Assembly (NCBI RefSeq): GCF_007904085.1
Contig: NZ_CP042326.1
Location: forward strand, 2,790,001 to 2,854,000
Direction of reading: 5' to 3'
Length of the DNA: 64,000 nt
Origin: Euhalothece natronophila Z-M001
Lineage (GTDB): Bacteria; Cyanobacteriota; Cyanobacteriia; Cyanobacteriales; Rubidibacteraceae
A program made the translations under genes and the position numbers. Below the pieces are notes generated by a model. It worked only from the letters and a program-made list of their open reading frames with translations, was not told the origin of the DNA and ran no database searches. Every line of letters begins with the position of its first letter. Positions within the stretch are counted from its first letter, which is position 1. Of the stretch, positions 28,297-37,823 are shown in pieces.

Positions 28297-29436
28297 TTAT
28301 GAGCGTTTTTCAATCGGTAAGTAGGAAACCCCATGATTGCCAACATATTCCTGCGTGGGTCGGAAAATGCGATTCACGGCTAATTGCTCTTTCCAGTGGG
28401 CGAGCCATCCTGCAACCCGAGCAATGGCAAAAATGGGGGTAAATAGATCGGTAGGAATCCCTAAATGGCGATAAACTAGCCCTGAATAAAAATCAACATT
28501 GGCGTAAATGCCTTTATGACCAAGTTTTTCTTCAACCACTTTTTCTACTTCCACGGCAATATCATAGTAGGGGTCTGACCCATTTTTTTCAAATAGCTGT
28601 TCTGCTAAGTTTTGTAGAATTGTGGCTCTGGGGTCTTTAACGGTATATACCCGATGACCAAAGCCCATAATTTTTTGCTTTTGCGCGATCGCGCTTTCTA
28701 TAAAGGGACGCGCATTTTCCACTGAACCAATTTCATCTAACATAGCAATCACTTCTTCATTTGCCCCACCATGAAGGGGCCCCGCTAATGTTCCGACGGC
28801 GGAGGCGATCACCGCATAGGGATCAGTCAGGGTAGAAGCAGTCACCATCGCGGAGAAAGTAGAAGCATTAATGGTGTGTTCAGCGTGTAAAGTCAGACAC
28901 ACATCAAACACCTGAGCCGCAAAAGGATCAGGTTCTTGCTCAGTCAGCATATACAGGAAATTACTAGAGTAATCGAGATCATCCCGAGGCTGCACTGGAT
29001 CATTACCGTTGCGCATCAGTTGAAACGCTGCTACCATGGTGGGAATTTTGGCTAAGAGACGAACCACCGCTTCTCGGATATACTCAGGATTATCTAAAGC
29101 TCGACGAGAATAAAATAATCCTAAGGCGGCGGCTGAGGCTTGAAGTGCATCCATCGGATGACCCGTTTCGGGAAAACATTTCATCATATCCCGAATCCGA
29201 TATTTGATCCGCCGATGGTAACGGACTTCGTCCTGAAACTTCTCTAGCTCGGTTTTCGAGGGTAATTCTCCCCAAATCAGTAAGTACGCTGTCTCTAAGA
29301 AATTACTTTTTGCTGCGAGTTCTTCAATGCGAATCCCTCGGTATTCTAAAAGACCTTGGCTACCGTCAACATAACTGACTTCGGAACGAGTGGCGGGGAT
29401 TCCTTCTAAACCGGGTTTGTACTCGCAGACTGCCAT
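28297..29436 (-). CDS. gltA: Citrate synthase
   Basis: This enzyme condenses acetyl-CoA and oxaloacetate in the cytosol. The 379-residue protein has the N-terminal SYVDGSQGLLEYRGI, catalytic-His regions CLTLHAEHTINASTF and GPLHGGANEEVIAML, and GFGHRVYTVKDPRA with the third catalytic His. It ends NHGVSYLPIEKRS. It stands upstream of ndhA on the same strand, but a 118-bp gap suggests separate promoters. Confidence 0.97.
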   Translation of the reverse strand: MAVCEYKPGLEGIPATRSEVSYVDGSQGLLEYRGIRIEELAAKSNFLETAYLLIWGELPSKTELEKFQDEVRYHRRIKYRIRDMMKCFPETGHPMDALQASAAALGLFYSRRALDNPEYIREAVVRLLAKIPTMVAAFQLMRNGNDPVQPRDDLDYSSNFLYMLTEQEPDPFAAQVFDVCLTLHAEHTINASTFSAMVTASTLTDPYAVIASAVGTLAGPLHGGANEEVIAMLDEIGSVENARPFIESAIAQKQKIMGFGHRVYTVKDPRATILQNLAEQLFEKNGSDPYYDIAVEVEKVVEEKLGHKGIYANVDFYSGLVYRHLGIPTDLFTPIFAIARVAGWLAHWKEQLAVNRIFRPTQEYVGNHGVSYLPIEKRS

Positions 29437-29610
29437 ATCGTAACTACCTTTTTATTAAGAACATCGTGAATCTGACAATAATTTATCGCAAAATTGCTAA
29501 CGATAGTGATTCTGATTTGACAGTTACCGTTTCAATGCCATGAAAATTCTAGATAATGGAGAAATATCCCTCGATTAAGAAGCCATCAACGCTATTTTGG
29601 AATCTGTTAT

Positions 29611-30477
29611 ATGTCTTGGACTCGGCTAATTAGTGCAATTATCGCAATTATTGTTGCCCTCGGAATGATTATTTTAGGGGGATGGTATTTTACCCTCGGC
29701 TTTTGTGTCATTGTGTTTCTGGGGCAATTGGAGTATTTTCAACTGGTACGGGCAAAAGGGATTGAACCAGCTGCAAAAACCACGTTTGTCGTTTCTCAGC
29801 TTTTATTAATCACTGCCGCGATCGCGCCGTCTTTAACGGATGCCATGTTTCCTGTAGCTGGAACGTTAATCTGTTTTTATTTACTTTTCCTCCCCAAAAT
29901 GTCCACCATTGCTGATATTGCCACGTCTTTACTAGGACTCTTTTATGGGGGATATTTGCCCAGTTACTGGATACGCCTACGAGTAGGATTGGATCAAGAT
30001 GTAGAAGCAGTATTGCCTTTTAATGGCTATTGGCCCGCATCTTGGTCAGATTTAACCAATTTGCCACAAGGGTTACTCTTAACCTTCTTAGCCTTTGGCT
30101 GTATTTGGGCAGCGGACATTGGGGCTTATATCATGGGTAAGTATTTAGGCAAAACCCGTTTATCTGACATTAGCCCGAAAAAAACAGTAGAGGGGGCAAT
30201 TTTTGGATTTATGGGCAGTATTGCAGTTGCCGAGTTTGGGGCTTGGTCACTGCATTGGCAAGGGTGGGCAATTAGTGGCTTATTATTCGGCGGCATGATT
30301 GGCGTGAGTAGTTTGTTAGGCGATTTAACCGAGTCCATGATCAAGCGCGATGCAGGGGTTAAAGATTCAGGACAACTCATTCCCGGACATGGGGGAATTT
30401 TAGATCGCACGGATAGTTATGTTTTTACCGCGCCTTTAGTTTATTATTTCTTTACGCTCTTTTTGCCGCTACTGTGA
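29611..30477 (+). CDS. cdsA: Phosphatidate cytidylyltransferase
   Basis: This integral membrane enzyme makes CDP-diacylglycerol from phosphatidate and CTP. The 288-residue protein has about seven helices and the C-terminal signature SPKKTVEGAIFGF followed by DLTESMIKRDAGVKDSG and PGHGGILDRTDSYVFTAP, which holds the metal-binding acids. It is divergent from gltA and followed by ycf4 54 bp later. Confidence 0.96.
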   Translation: MSWTRLISAIIAIIVALGMIILGGWYFTLGFCVIVFLGQLEYFQLVRAKGIEPAAKTTFVVSQLLLITAAIAPSLTDAMFPVAGTLICFYLLFLPKMSTIADIATSLLGLFYGGYLPSYWIRLRVGLDQDVEAVLPFNGYWPASWSDLTNLPQGLLLTFLAFGCIWAADIGAYIMGKYLGKTRLSDISPKKTVEGAIFGFMGSIAVAEFGAWSLHWQGWAISGLLFGGMIGVSSLLGDLTESMIKRDAGVKDSGQLIPGHGGILDRTDSYVFTAPLVYYFFTLFLPLL

Positions 30478-30531
30478 GAAGTGACGGTTCTAGAATAGAG
30501 GATGATCGGATAAAAATGAATTTTAATCTAT

Positions 30532-31101
30532 ATGACTGCATCGGTGACGGCTCAAGATAATCAACAAGTGTTTACCCAAAAAATTAAGGGGGCTCGTCGT
30601 CCTAGTAATTACTTTTGGGCAATTATTGCTCTCATGGGCGGTGTCGGCTTCCTTCTTGCTGGATTATCCAGTTACTTCAAAGTTAATTTACTAATTGTTA
30701 GTGATCCAAGAGGCTTACAATTTATTCCCCAAGGCATTGCTTTAACATTTTATGGCGTAGCTGGTTCGCTGGTATCTCTCTATTTGTGGCTAGTTATCCT
30801 TTGGGATGTAGGCGGTGGCTACAATGAGTTTAATAAAAATACCAATCAAGTTAAAATTTTTCGTTGGGGATATCCAGGGAAAAACCGTCGCATTGAATTA
30901 GAAAAGAAACTGGATGATGTGGAGGCGGTGAAAGCGGAAATAAAAGAGGGCTTAAACCCAAAACGCTCTCTTTATTTGCGTATTAAAGGCAACCGTCAAA
31001 TTCCCCTAACTCGTGTGGGAGAACCCCTCCCTCTCACAGAATTAGAAAACCAAGGAGCAGAATTGGCTCGCTTTTTAGGTGTCCCGTTAGAAGGAATTTA
31101 A
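30532..31101 (+). CDS. ycf4: Photosystem I assembly factor Ycf4
   Basis: This 189-residue thylakoid protein has two transmembrane helices (about 27-47 and 66-88). It contains [44 protein letters not shown] and [26 protein letters not shown], all hallmark Ycf4 segments. It helps assemble photosystem I. A cyclophilin gene follows 8 bp downstream, so co-transcription is likely. Confidence 0.97.
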   Translation: MTASVTAQDNQQVFTQKIKGARRPSNYFWAIIALMGGVGFLLAGLSSYFKVNLLIVSDPRGLQFIPQGIALTFYGVAGSLVSLYLWLVILWDVGGGYNEFNKNTNQVKIFRWGYPGKNRRIELEKKLDDVEAVKAEIKEGLNPKRSLYLRIKGNRQIPLTRVGEPLPLTELENQGAELARFLGVPLEGI

Positions 31102-31109
31102 TTTTACCT

Positions 31110-31820
31110 ATGTCTAAAATCATTAATTCGTGGCTGCCCTTGTTTTCCGTGCTACTCGCGATCGCGCTTTTCCTGAGTGGATGTAGCTCTAATGCAGAAA
31201 GTCAAGAAAATAATCCCCAAGTGTCCCAAACTAATAATGAAATTGAAATGAGTGATTTACCGCAGTTAAATGGAGAAGCAACCGTTGAGTTTATTGTTAA
31301 TGGCTCTCCCATTGTTATGGAGATTAAGGGAGATTCAGCGCCGATTACTGCTGGCAATTTTGTCGATTTAGTGCAACGAGGCTTCTATGATGGGCTAACC
31401 TTTCATCGGGTAGTGAAAGAACCGCAACCCTTTGTGGTACAAGGAGGCGATCCCAAGGGCAATGGCACTGGTGGCTTCGTTGATCCTGACACGGGTCAAA
31501 AACGCTCTATTCCCTTAGAAATTCTCCCTGAAGATGGGTCTGAGCCAGTTTATGGCAAAACACTCAAACAAGCAGGAATCCAAGGAGAGCCTAAACTTAA
31601 GCATACTGAGGGAGTTTTATCAATGGCGCGATCGCAGATGCCTAATTCCGCTTCTTCCCAATTCTTTATTACTTTAGCCGATGTTCCCTTTCTCGATGGG
31701 GATTATGCTGCTTTTGGTGAAGTCGAACAGGGAATGGATGTGGTCAAAAATATCCAAGTCGGCGATCGCATTGAGTCGGCAACAGTCACTTCTGGATTAG
31801 ACAATCTCAGTCAATCTTAA
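31110..31820 (+). CDS. Cyclophilin-type peptidyl-prolyl isomerase, lipoprotein
   Basis: This 236-residue protein has a lipoprotein signal with lipobox-like LFLSGC (Cys about 25), a Ser/Gln/Asn-rich linker, and a cyclophilin domain from about 57. Motifs include [32 protein letters not shown] and [27 protein letters not shown]. It should act outside the cytoplasmic membrane or in the lumen. It follows ycf4 by 8 bp. Confidence 0.95.
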   Translation: MSKIINSWLPLFSVLLAIALFLSGCSSNAESQENNPQVSQTNNEIEMSDLPQLNGEATVEFIVNGSPIVMEIKGDSAPITAGNFVDLVQRGFYDGLTFHRVVKEPQPFVVQGGDPKGNGTGGFVDPDTGQKRSIPLEILPEDGSEPVYGKTLKQAGIQGEPKLKHTEGVLSMARSQMPNSASSQFFITLADVPFLDGDYAAFGEVEQGMDVVKNIQVGDRIESATVTSGLDNLSQS

Positions 31821-31830
31821 AAGCAAGTAG

Positions 31831-31849
31831 GGGCGAAGAATACTCGCCC
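31831..31849. other. GC-rich hairpin after the cyclophilin gene
   Basis: GGGCGA pairs with TCGCCC around AGAATAC, 10 bases after the stop. No T-run follows, so it may be a repeat-type hairpin or a weak terminator. Confidence 0.5.
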
Positions 31850-31904
31850 TTGCGGAGTTCACTCCTCCCATATCCTAATCAATTAGTATCTAAGCAAAGG
31901 CCTT

Positions 31905-32120
31905 ATGTTTGAAATTGAATATCTTACCGATAAATCTGGTAAACCAAAAGCAGTTGTCATTCCAATTGAAGTTTGGAGAGAATTTTTTCCAGAAGAAGAG
32001 CTTTCTCTAGAACAGTTATCAGATAAGCTAGAGGATTACTGTCTTAATAAAGCTATGGATGAAGCCAAAGAAACTGCATTATTAGACCGTGATGCGGCTC
32101 TAAAATATTTGGAGGAGTAA
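31905..32120 (+). CDS. Antitoxin of a RelE/ParE-type pair
   Basis: This 71-residue protein starts MFEIEYLTDKSGKPKAVVIPIEVW, a beta-strand opening like Phd/YefM-type or DUF antitoxins, then an acidic helical tail (FPEEELSLEQLSDKLEDY). The toxin gene begins two bases after its stop. It likely neutralises the toxin and represses the pair's own promoter. Confidence 0.8.
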   Translation: MFEIEYLTDKSGKPKAVVIPIEVWREFFPEEELSLEQLSDKLEDYCLNKAMDEAKETALLDRDAALKYLEE

Positions 32121-32121
32121 T

Positions 32122-32391
32122 TTGGAAGTTGAATATCGTCAACTTTTTCTGAAAGACTTAAAAAAACTCAAAAAACAACCTGTCTATCAGCGCGTAATAG
32201 AATTAGCCTTTGAAAAGCTACCCGATGCTAAAGACTTAACTGATGTAAGTAATGTTAAAGCCTTAAAAAGTTATCCTAATCGTTATCGTATCCGTATCGG
32301 TGATTATCGGGTTGGAATTGAAGTTAAAAAAGGTAAGGTTGAAATGATGCGAGTTTTACACAGACGGGATTTTTACCGTTATTTTCCTTGA
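32122..32391 (+). CDS. RelE/ParE-family toxin
   Basis: The start is TTG at 32122, one base after the antitoxin stop codon, supported by a strong GGAGGAG ribosome binding site (32110-32116) inside the antitoxin's last codons. The 89-residue protein has the RelE fold pattern: YRQLFLKDLKKLKKQPVY, LKSYPNRYRIRIGDYRVGIEV and the C-terminal MRVLHRRDFYRYFP. Family members cleave ribosome-bound mRNA or poison gyrase; the target is not predictable. Confidence 0.88.
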   Translation: MEVEYRQLFLKDLKKLKKQPVYQRVIELAFEKLPDAKDLTDVSNVKALKSYPNRYRIRIGDYRVGIEVKKGKVEMMRVLHRRDFYRYFP

Positions 32392-32470
32392 TTTTAATGA
32401 CTGATTAATTCAAAGCGTTAAGTTTTTATACTATAATTAATTTGCACTAAAATTAGTTACTAATAACAAA

Positions 32471-33586
32471 TTGGTAGAAGTTGTTATTACAGGAATCGGT
32501 TGTTGGACAGGGTTGGGAAACCTAACCCAAACTTGGCAAAATTTACTTTCAGGTAATTCCAGTATTACCTTACAAAAACCTTTTCTTGAACTTCCTCCTT
32601 ACCCTTTATCTCTTCTTAAAAAGGAACCCACATCCTTAAAAACCATTACTGAAAAAGTGGTTCAAGACGCATTAGCAGATGCCAAATTAAGTCTGCCTTT
32701 ACCAAATTGTGGGGTTGCAGTGGGATCAAGTCGGGGATGTCAAGGAGAATGGGAAAAATGGGCGCAGAATAGAGAAACTCCCCTTAACTGGTTAGATACC
32801 CTTCCGCAGCAAAGTGCAGTCACTACAGCGCAAATTGTTGGGGCAAGAGGAAATGTTTTATCCCCCATGGCTGCTTGTAGTACAGGAATTTGGACGATCG
32901 CGCAGGGATTCAATTTAATTCAAACTGGAGAGTACGAACAAGTGATTGCAGGGGCAGTAGAAAGTCCGATTACACCCCTTATATTAACGGGATTTGCCAA
33001 AATGGGGGCCTTAGCGAAAACAGGCTGTTATCCCTTTGACGAACAAAGAGAAGGACTGGTTTTAGGGGAAGGAGGAGCAGTATTTATTTTAGAATCTCTC
33101 GCCTCAGCAAGGAAAAGAAATGCTTTGATTTATGGAGAAATCATTGGTTATGGTGTGAACTGCGATGCGTATCATGTGAGTGCGCCTAACCCTGATTATC
33201 ATTGCGCGACTAAGCTCATTCAAAGCTGTTTAGAAAAAGGAAATGTCTCTCCCCATGAGATTAATTATATTCATGCTCACGGCACCAGTACTCAACTTAA
33301 TGATCAACGAGAAGCGGCGTTAATTGAATCTTTATTCCCCTCTCAAGTGCCTGTAAGTTCCACAAAAGGGGCAACAGGGCATACTTTAGGAGCTTCAAGC
33401 GCGATCGGGGTAGCCTTAACCCTCAAGTCCTTACAAACGCAAATTTTACCCCCCTGTGTGGGCTTAACAAACTCAGAATTTCCCTTAAACTTTGTTCGAG
33501 AAAGTATCTCTAGCAATATTAATTATGCTTTAGTCTTAAGTTTTGGGTTCGGGGGGCAAAATGGAGGAATCTTACTGAAAAAATAG
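32471..33586 (+). CDS. Beta-ketoacyl-ACP synthase (FabF-like)
   Basis: The frame opens with TTG at 32471 (MVEVVITGIGCWTGLG). The 371-residue condensing enzyme has the active-site Cys in MAACSTGIWTIAQ (about 136-148), catalytic His in YIHAHGTSTQLND and second His in KGATGHTLGASSAIG, so the Cys-His-His triad is complete. It is somewhat shorter than canonical FabF (about 410). No acyl carrier or reductase genes flank it, so it may serve a special lipid or a second FabF role. Confidence 0.88.
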   Translation: MVEVVITGIGCWTGLGNLTQTWQNLLSGNSSITLQKPFLELPPYPLSLLKKEPTSLKTITEKVVQDALADAKLSLPLPNCGVAVGSSRGCQGEWEKWAQNRETPLNWLDTLPQQSAVTTAQIVGARGNVLSPMAACSTGIWTIAQGFNLIQTGEYEQVIAGAVESPITPLILTGFAKMGALAKTGCYPFDEQREGLVLGEGGAVFILESLASARKRNALIYGEIIGYGVNCDAYHVSAPNPDYHCATKLIQSCLEKGNVSPHEINYIHAHGTSTQLNDQREAALIESLFPSQVPVSSTKGATGHTLGASSAIGVALTLKSLQTQILPPCVGLTNSEFPLNFVRESISSNINYALVLSFGFGGQNGGILLKK

Positions 33587-33620
33587 CAACAGACAAAGGC
33601 GAAAAAACTCAATCTATCTC

Positions 33621-34586
33621 CTAATTAACCGTTACAGCATCAGTCATCGGGGCTAAATCTTGAAACAGGGGCGTACTTAAATAGCGTTCCCCATAACTTG
33701 GTTGAATCATCACAATTAACTTGCCCTCGTTTTCTGCTCGCTGCGCCACCTTAATCGTCGCACAAAGAGCTGCCCCCGTGGAAATTCCTGACAGAATCCC
33801 CTCTTCATTCGCTAAACGTCGCCCATAGAAAATTGCTTCTTCATCAGATACCGTAATTACCTCATCTAAAATTTGGACATTTAAAACTTCAGGGATAAAT
33901 CCTGCACCAATTCCTTGAATCTTATGAGGACCCGGTTCTCCCCCTGATAGAATAGCACTAGTACTCGGTTCAACCGCGATCGCCTGAAAATCCGGTTTAC
34001 GTTCTTTAATCACTTCCGAAATCCCAGTAATTGTCCCACCGGTACCAATGCCAGCAACCACGATATCCACCTTGCCGTCGGTATCTTCCCAAACTTCTTC
34101 AGCGGTGGTTTCACGATGAATTTTTGGGTTAGCAGGATTGTTAAACTGCTGAAGCATATACGCATTCGGGGTGTTATCAACAATCTCTTGCGCCCGTTGA
34201 ATACAACCTCCCATTCCTTGTACCCCAGGGGTGAGTTCTAATTGTGCCCCATAAGCCCGCAACATCGCGCGACGTTCACTACTCATGGTTTCTGGCATCG
34301 TCAAAATTAACTGATATCCCTTGGCGGCAGCTGTCATCGCTAGGGCAATGCCCGTATTTCCAGAGGTAGGTTCTACTAGGATCGTTTTTCCAGGTTCAAT
34401 AATTCCTTTTTCTTCCGCAGCATTGATCATACTAATGCCGATTCGATCTTTCACTGAAGCTGAGGGATTCATTCCTTCTAACTTAACCACAATATTTGCA
34501 ACACACCCCTCTTTCTTAGGAATACGATTTAATTGAACTAGGGGAGTTCGACCAATGAGTTCGGTAACATTACTGGCAATACGCAT
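33621..34586 (-). CDS. cysK: Cysteine synthase A
   Basis: This PLP enzyme makes cysteine from O-acetylserine and sulfide. The 321-residue protein has the PLP Lys in [14 protein letters not shown] (about 34-47), the substrate loop [12 protein letters not shown] and the phosphate loop [10 protein letters not shown]. It lies directly downstream of an Rrf2 regulator gene with a 28-bp gap, implying the regulator controls sulfur assimilation at this locus. Confidence 0.97.
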   Translation of the reverse strand: MRIASNVTELIGRTPLVQLNRIPKKEGCVANIVVKLEGMNPSASVKDRIGISMINAAEEKGIIEPGKTILVEPTSGNTGIALAMTAAAKGYQLILTMPETMSSERRAMLRAYGAQLELTPGVQGMGGCIQRAQEIVDNTPNAYMLQQFNNPANPKIHRETTAEEVWEDTDGKVDIVVAGIGTGGTITGISEVIKERKPDFQAIAVEPSTSAILSGGEPGPHKIQGIGAGFIPEVLNVQILDEVITVSDEEAIFYGRRLANEEGILSGISTGAALCATIKVAQRAENEGKLIVMIQPSYGERYLSTPLFQDLAPMTDAVTVN

Positions 34587-34614
34587 AGTTAATTTTTGAT
34601 TAAGACTAATTTTC

Positions 34615-35049
34615 TTAAATGTAGTACATTAAATCAGTTCGTTGTTTGTGATAGCACTGTTCTGATAAAGTTTGTAAATTATATTTTTGCAATTGTCTTT
34701 TAATATTGTCATCGATCACTTGCCAAATTTCTTGGACAACTGCTTTTTCGGCGGTATTAATGGGAGATCCTTCTGGGGTTGAACTTTCTAAACCTTCTAA
34801 GCATTCCACAACATCCAAAAGTGTAATCTGCCATGGCTCTCGTGCTAACAAATACCCCCCCTTTGCTCCCCGCTGGCTTTTCACCAATCCCCCTCGCCGT
34901 AATGTCGCTAACAGTTGTTCTAAGTAGCGATCTGATATTTCTTGTTTTTCGGCAATTTGCCGAATTTGTAACGGTTCTCTTTTTTGATGGTAAGCAGCAA
35001 GCTCTAAAAGAGCCAGAAGTGCATATTTCGTTTTACAGGAAAGTTCCAC
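34615..35049 (-). CDS. Rrf2-family transcriptional regulator
   Basis: This 144-residue winged-helix protein has [21 protein letters not shown], recognition helix [33 protein letters not shown] and [13 protein letters not shown], all Rrf2 hallmarks. Cys residues that could bind an Fe-S cluster are few (C36-type spacing absent; only C97-region and the tail CYHK), so it may sense a metabolite like CymR. It is upstream of cysK, with palindromes in its promoter. Confidence 0.92.
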   Translation of the reverse strand: MELSCKTKYALLALLELAAYHQKREPLQIRQIAEKQEISDRYLEQLLATLRRGGLVKSQRGAKGGYLLAREPWQITLLDVVECLEGLESSTPEGSPINTAEKAVVQEIWQVIDDNIKRQLQKYNLQTLSEQCYHKQRTDLMYYI

Positions 35050-35069
35050 AATAAGCGGTCATTAAATCA

Positions 35070-35124
35070 ATAAGGTAAAGCCTTACCCTAACCTTATCAT
35101 TGATTAAGGGGTTAAGTCCTTAAT
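35070..35124 (-). promoter_or_regulatory. Two palindromes upstream of the Rrf2-cysK pair
   Basis: ATAAGGT (35070-35076) pairs with ACCTTAT (35091-35097), enclosing a second near-palindrome GGTAAAGCCTTACC. Then ATTAAGG (35103-35109) pairs with CCTTAAT (35118-35124). Both share AAGG/CCTT half-sites with similar spacing (14 and 8 bases between arms) and lie 20-75 bases upstream of the regulator start. They are candidate operators. Confidence 0.6.
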
Positions 35125-35326
35125 ATGGCTCTGCGAAATCTAGTTTTAGTGAAATTTTTGGGCAAACAAAGAAGGTGATGGCTTCAGATGGGAGTGAGAA
35201 AGCCAGTGTAACCTAACTGTTGAGAAAATCAACCAGAAATTGGCTACACTGAACTATATGGCATTAGGAATTGACTGACTAATAACTAAGATGTTTAACT
35301 CTAGCAGTACCTGCCAAAAATGAGAC

Positions 35327-36499
35327 TTAGTGATGATGGTGATGTCCATTGTGATCATGGCTATGATGGTGTCCATGATCATGAGAATGGCTGGCACTTT
35401 GACCAATTAATTGGGGATTAACAACTTTTGCCGTTTCTGATAGTAATTCCTCAATTTGTGTGTGGGCCCATTGGGCAGCCATACTTAAAAATTCAGGATG
35501 ATCATTAACACAAGGCATTTGCACAAATTCGACATTTTTATGCTTGCGTTTAACATCATGAATGATATGGTCAACATCAAGGATTGTTTCATGATTTTCT
35601 GTGGCAAAGCCAATGGGCATCATTACTACCGCTTTTGCCCCTAATTCGATTAGATTTTTGGCGGCTAAATCAGCATTGGGCTGCGTCCATTCAATTAGCG
35701 GCGTATCATGATTTAACCAACCCACAGAAATCAGGGGATACTTATTAATTAATTTTTCACGGACACTTTCATAGAGGGCTTCACTTTCCATGATGCCAGA
35801 AGTAAATCCTTTTGCTTTGTGAGGACAACCATGGTTCATTAAAACAATGCCAATTTCTGAGGGAAGATAACCAGCAGCCAGTTCGCTTTCGATTTTTTCT
35901 TCCACCATTTTTGCCATTAAATTAATGTAGTCAGGCTGGTTATAAAAAGAGGGAATATAATGCATCCCATTTAACCATTGTTCTTCCCCATCATTGAGTT
36001 CATTTAGGGCTTCGTTAACTTGTTCGACAGCAATACCACTGGTAAAAATTGAGTCAACAACTAGCAACGGATAGACTAATAATTTGTTGAAACCTTGCTC
36101 TTTAATTTCTGCTAAAACTTGATTGGGAAGATAGGGTTTGCAGAAGTTAAACGCCTTAAAAACAGCTACTTGATCCCCCCAAGTTTTCTTTAATTCTTGT
36201 TCAATTCCCTCTCTTTGCGCTTCAAAAATTTTGTTGTGTGGAGAGATGAAATTATCGTGTTGGTGACTCCATTCATGAAAGTCAAATAATGCGAGTAATT
36301 TTGCCAGAGGGGGATACATCCACAGAGGAACTGGGGCGAATTTTGCAGTTAGTAAATTAAGGGCTTGTTCGTTATAGTTGGCAAAGTCTTCATAGCTTTC
36401 TACTTCGCCATAGCCCATTAATAAGACAGCCACGCGATCGCTGTTATCATTGTTAGTAACTTGACTAGTTTGTTGAGTTTTTTCTGGGGTTGTTACCAT
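35327..36499 (-). CDS. Ferrochelatase-like protein with His-rich tail
   Basis: This 390-residue protein has the chelatase fold: VAVLLMGYGEVESYEDF at the N-terminus, a LMNHGCPHKAKGFTSG loop and FATENHETILDVDHII, which resembles the catalytic SEHIETLYEID of ferrochelatase. It lacks the chlorophyll-binding C-terminal domain of the cyanobacterial haem ferrochelatase. It ends in a metal-binding tail with about 13 His in 20 residues. It could load a different metal or act on another tetrapyrrole; true haem synthesis is unproven. Confidence 0.8.
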   Translation of the reverse strand: MVTTPEKTQQTSQVTNNDNSDRVAVLLMGYGEVESYEDFANYNEQALNLLTAKFAPVPLWMYPPLAKLLALFDFHEWSHQHDNFISPHNKIFEAQREGIEQELKKTWGDQVAVFKAFNFCKPYLPNQVLAEIKEQGFNKLLVYPLLVVDSIFTSGIAVEQVNEALNELNDGEEQWLNGMHYIPSFYNQPDYINLMAKMVEEKIESELAAGYLPSEIGIVLMNHGCPHKAKGFTSGIMESEALYESVREKLINKYPLISVGWLNHDTPLIEWTQPNADLAAKNLIELGAKAVVMMPIGFATENHETILDVDHIIHDVKRKHKNVEFVQMPCVNDHPEFLSMAAQWAHTQIEELLSETAKVVNPQLIGQSASHSHDHGHHHSHDHNGHHHHH

Positions 36500-36569
36500 G
36501 TCTAAAGTCTATTTGACTAGGGATAGGTCTAAGATTATTGCTAAATCAATTCTAGCCTAACATCCCCTC

Positions 36570-37769
36570 TTAGGGCATCCGTCGTAAGAGAAACCCCCCG
36601 GCAAGTAACGCCATGACAGAAGCGGTATTAAAAACCCCAGTAAAACCGCCATGATTTAGCATCGGGCCTAACAAAACAGGGGACAGAAATTGCCCGAAAA
36701 AACTGGTGCCAATGCCAATGGCAAGGATGCTAGAACGGATTTCTTGAGGAGAAGCATTAGAAAGACTACTATATAAATTTGGTAAAACTAAGCCAAACCC
36801 CATACCAAAGATTGATGCAGACACAAGTAGCAAGAGATAGTAATCAAGCAGGGGAATGGTAAAGAGGGTAAGCGCCATTAAACCAAATCCTAGCGCGATC
36901 GCGCCTTGAATAGAATACCGTTTTGCGAGTTTTTTCGCCCCTAAAGCTGAGGTAAGGCCAGCAGTTAACGCCCGTGTGGCAAGTAATACGCCATTAGCAA
37001 CCGTTCCTAATTGCAATTCCTCTTTTAGATACATCGGGGCATAAATGACCACCGAATACATAATGGCAGCAGTCAGGGCAACTAAAATTAATAATTCTAA
37101 AACCCTAGCAGTGAGGAGAACGCGCTTTAATTCTGAGGAAATATTTGTGGTATTGGGTTTTCTGCGATTTTTAATCTCAGGAAACGCTAAAACTGCCATG
37201 ATTGCTAAGGGAAAGGCAATACTATAAAGGGCAAAAGCATATCGCCAGTGTAATGATCCAACCGTTCCCCCCAGGAGGGGAAAAACAATCCCCGCAATGG
37301 TTAAAGCAGCCGTGGCATAAGCAATGATTTGGGCGCGACGTTCCTGATCATATAGTTTCCCTAAGACTCCCAGACTTCCTGCGGCAATTCCCCCGGCTGT
37401 TGCCCCCAGTAACGCCCGACTGGCTAATAGTAACCAAAAGTCGCTGAGAAATGCCCCAGCAACGCCAAAAATACTGTATAACACTAAAGATGGCACTAAA
37501 ACTCGTAAGGGACCCATTTTATCAGCAACAAAGCCTAAAATCGGGCTAAATAGGGCAATGGTTAAAGCATGAATACTAACTAAGTTCCCTGCTAAAGCGC
37601 GATCGAAGTCTAAAACGGTAATTACTTCGGGTAAAACTGGGCTTGCTACTCCCCCAACCATGGTAATTAATGAGCCAGCTGCCAAGATTATAAACAGGCG
37701 CATTCTTTCCGACTGCACTAATTTCGTATCCGTCAATCTTTTCACTCCCAAATTTTCAGAATTTCTCAA
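36570..37769 (-). CDS. MFS transporter, drug/arabinose-efflux type
   Basis: This 399-residue protein has twelve predicted hydrophobic helices. Motif A-like GFVADKMGPLRVLVPSLV lies between helices 2 and 3, and ALLGATAGGIAAGSLGVLGKLYDQERR between 4 and 5. It sits in the cytoplasmic membrane and probably exports small molecules by proton exchange; the substrate is unknown. It is divergent from mraY with 54 bases between starts. Confidence 0.9.
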   Translation of the reverse strand: MRNSENLGVKRLTDTKLVQSERMRLFIILAAGSLITMVGGVASPVLPEVITVLDFDRALAGNLVSIHALTIALFSPILGFVADKMGPLRVLVPSLVLYSIFGVAGAFLSDFWLLLASRALLGATAGGIAAGSLGVLGKLYDQERRAQIIAYATAALTIAGIVFPLLGGTVGSLHWRYAFALYSIAFPLAIMAVLAFPEIKNRRKPNTTNISSELKRVLLTARVLELLILVALTAAIMYSVVIYAPMYLKEELQLGTVANGVLLATRALTAGLTSALGAKKLAKRYSIQGAIALGFGLMALTLFTIPLLDYYLLLLVSASIFGMGFGLVLPNLYSSLSNASPQEIRSSILAIGIGTSFFGQFLSPVLLGPMLNHGGFTGVFNTASVMALLAGGFLLRRMP

Positions 37770-37823
37770 TGTTAACTGTTTCTGATATTCTGATACAAAA
37801 CGCTTTTTGGTGGGAATGAGGAC

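Noticed and set aside
34706-35054. Plus-strand ORFs opposite the Rrf2 gene
   Set aside because: The minus strand encodes a recognisable Rrf2 protein; the plus frames have no motif.
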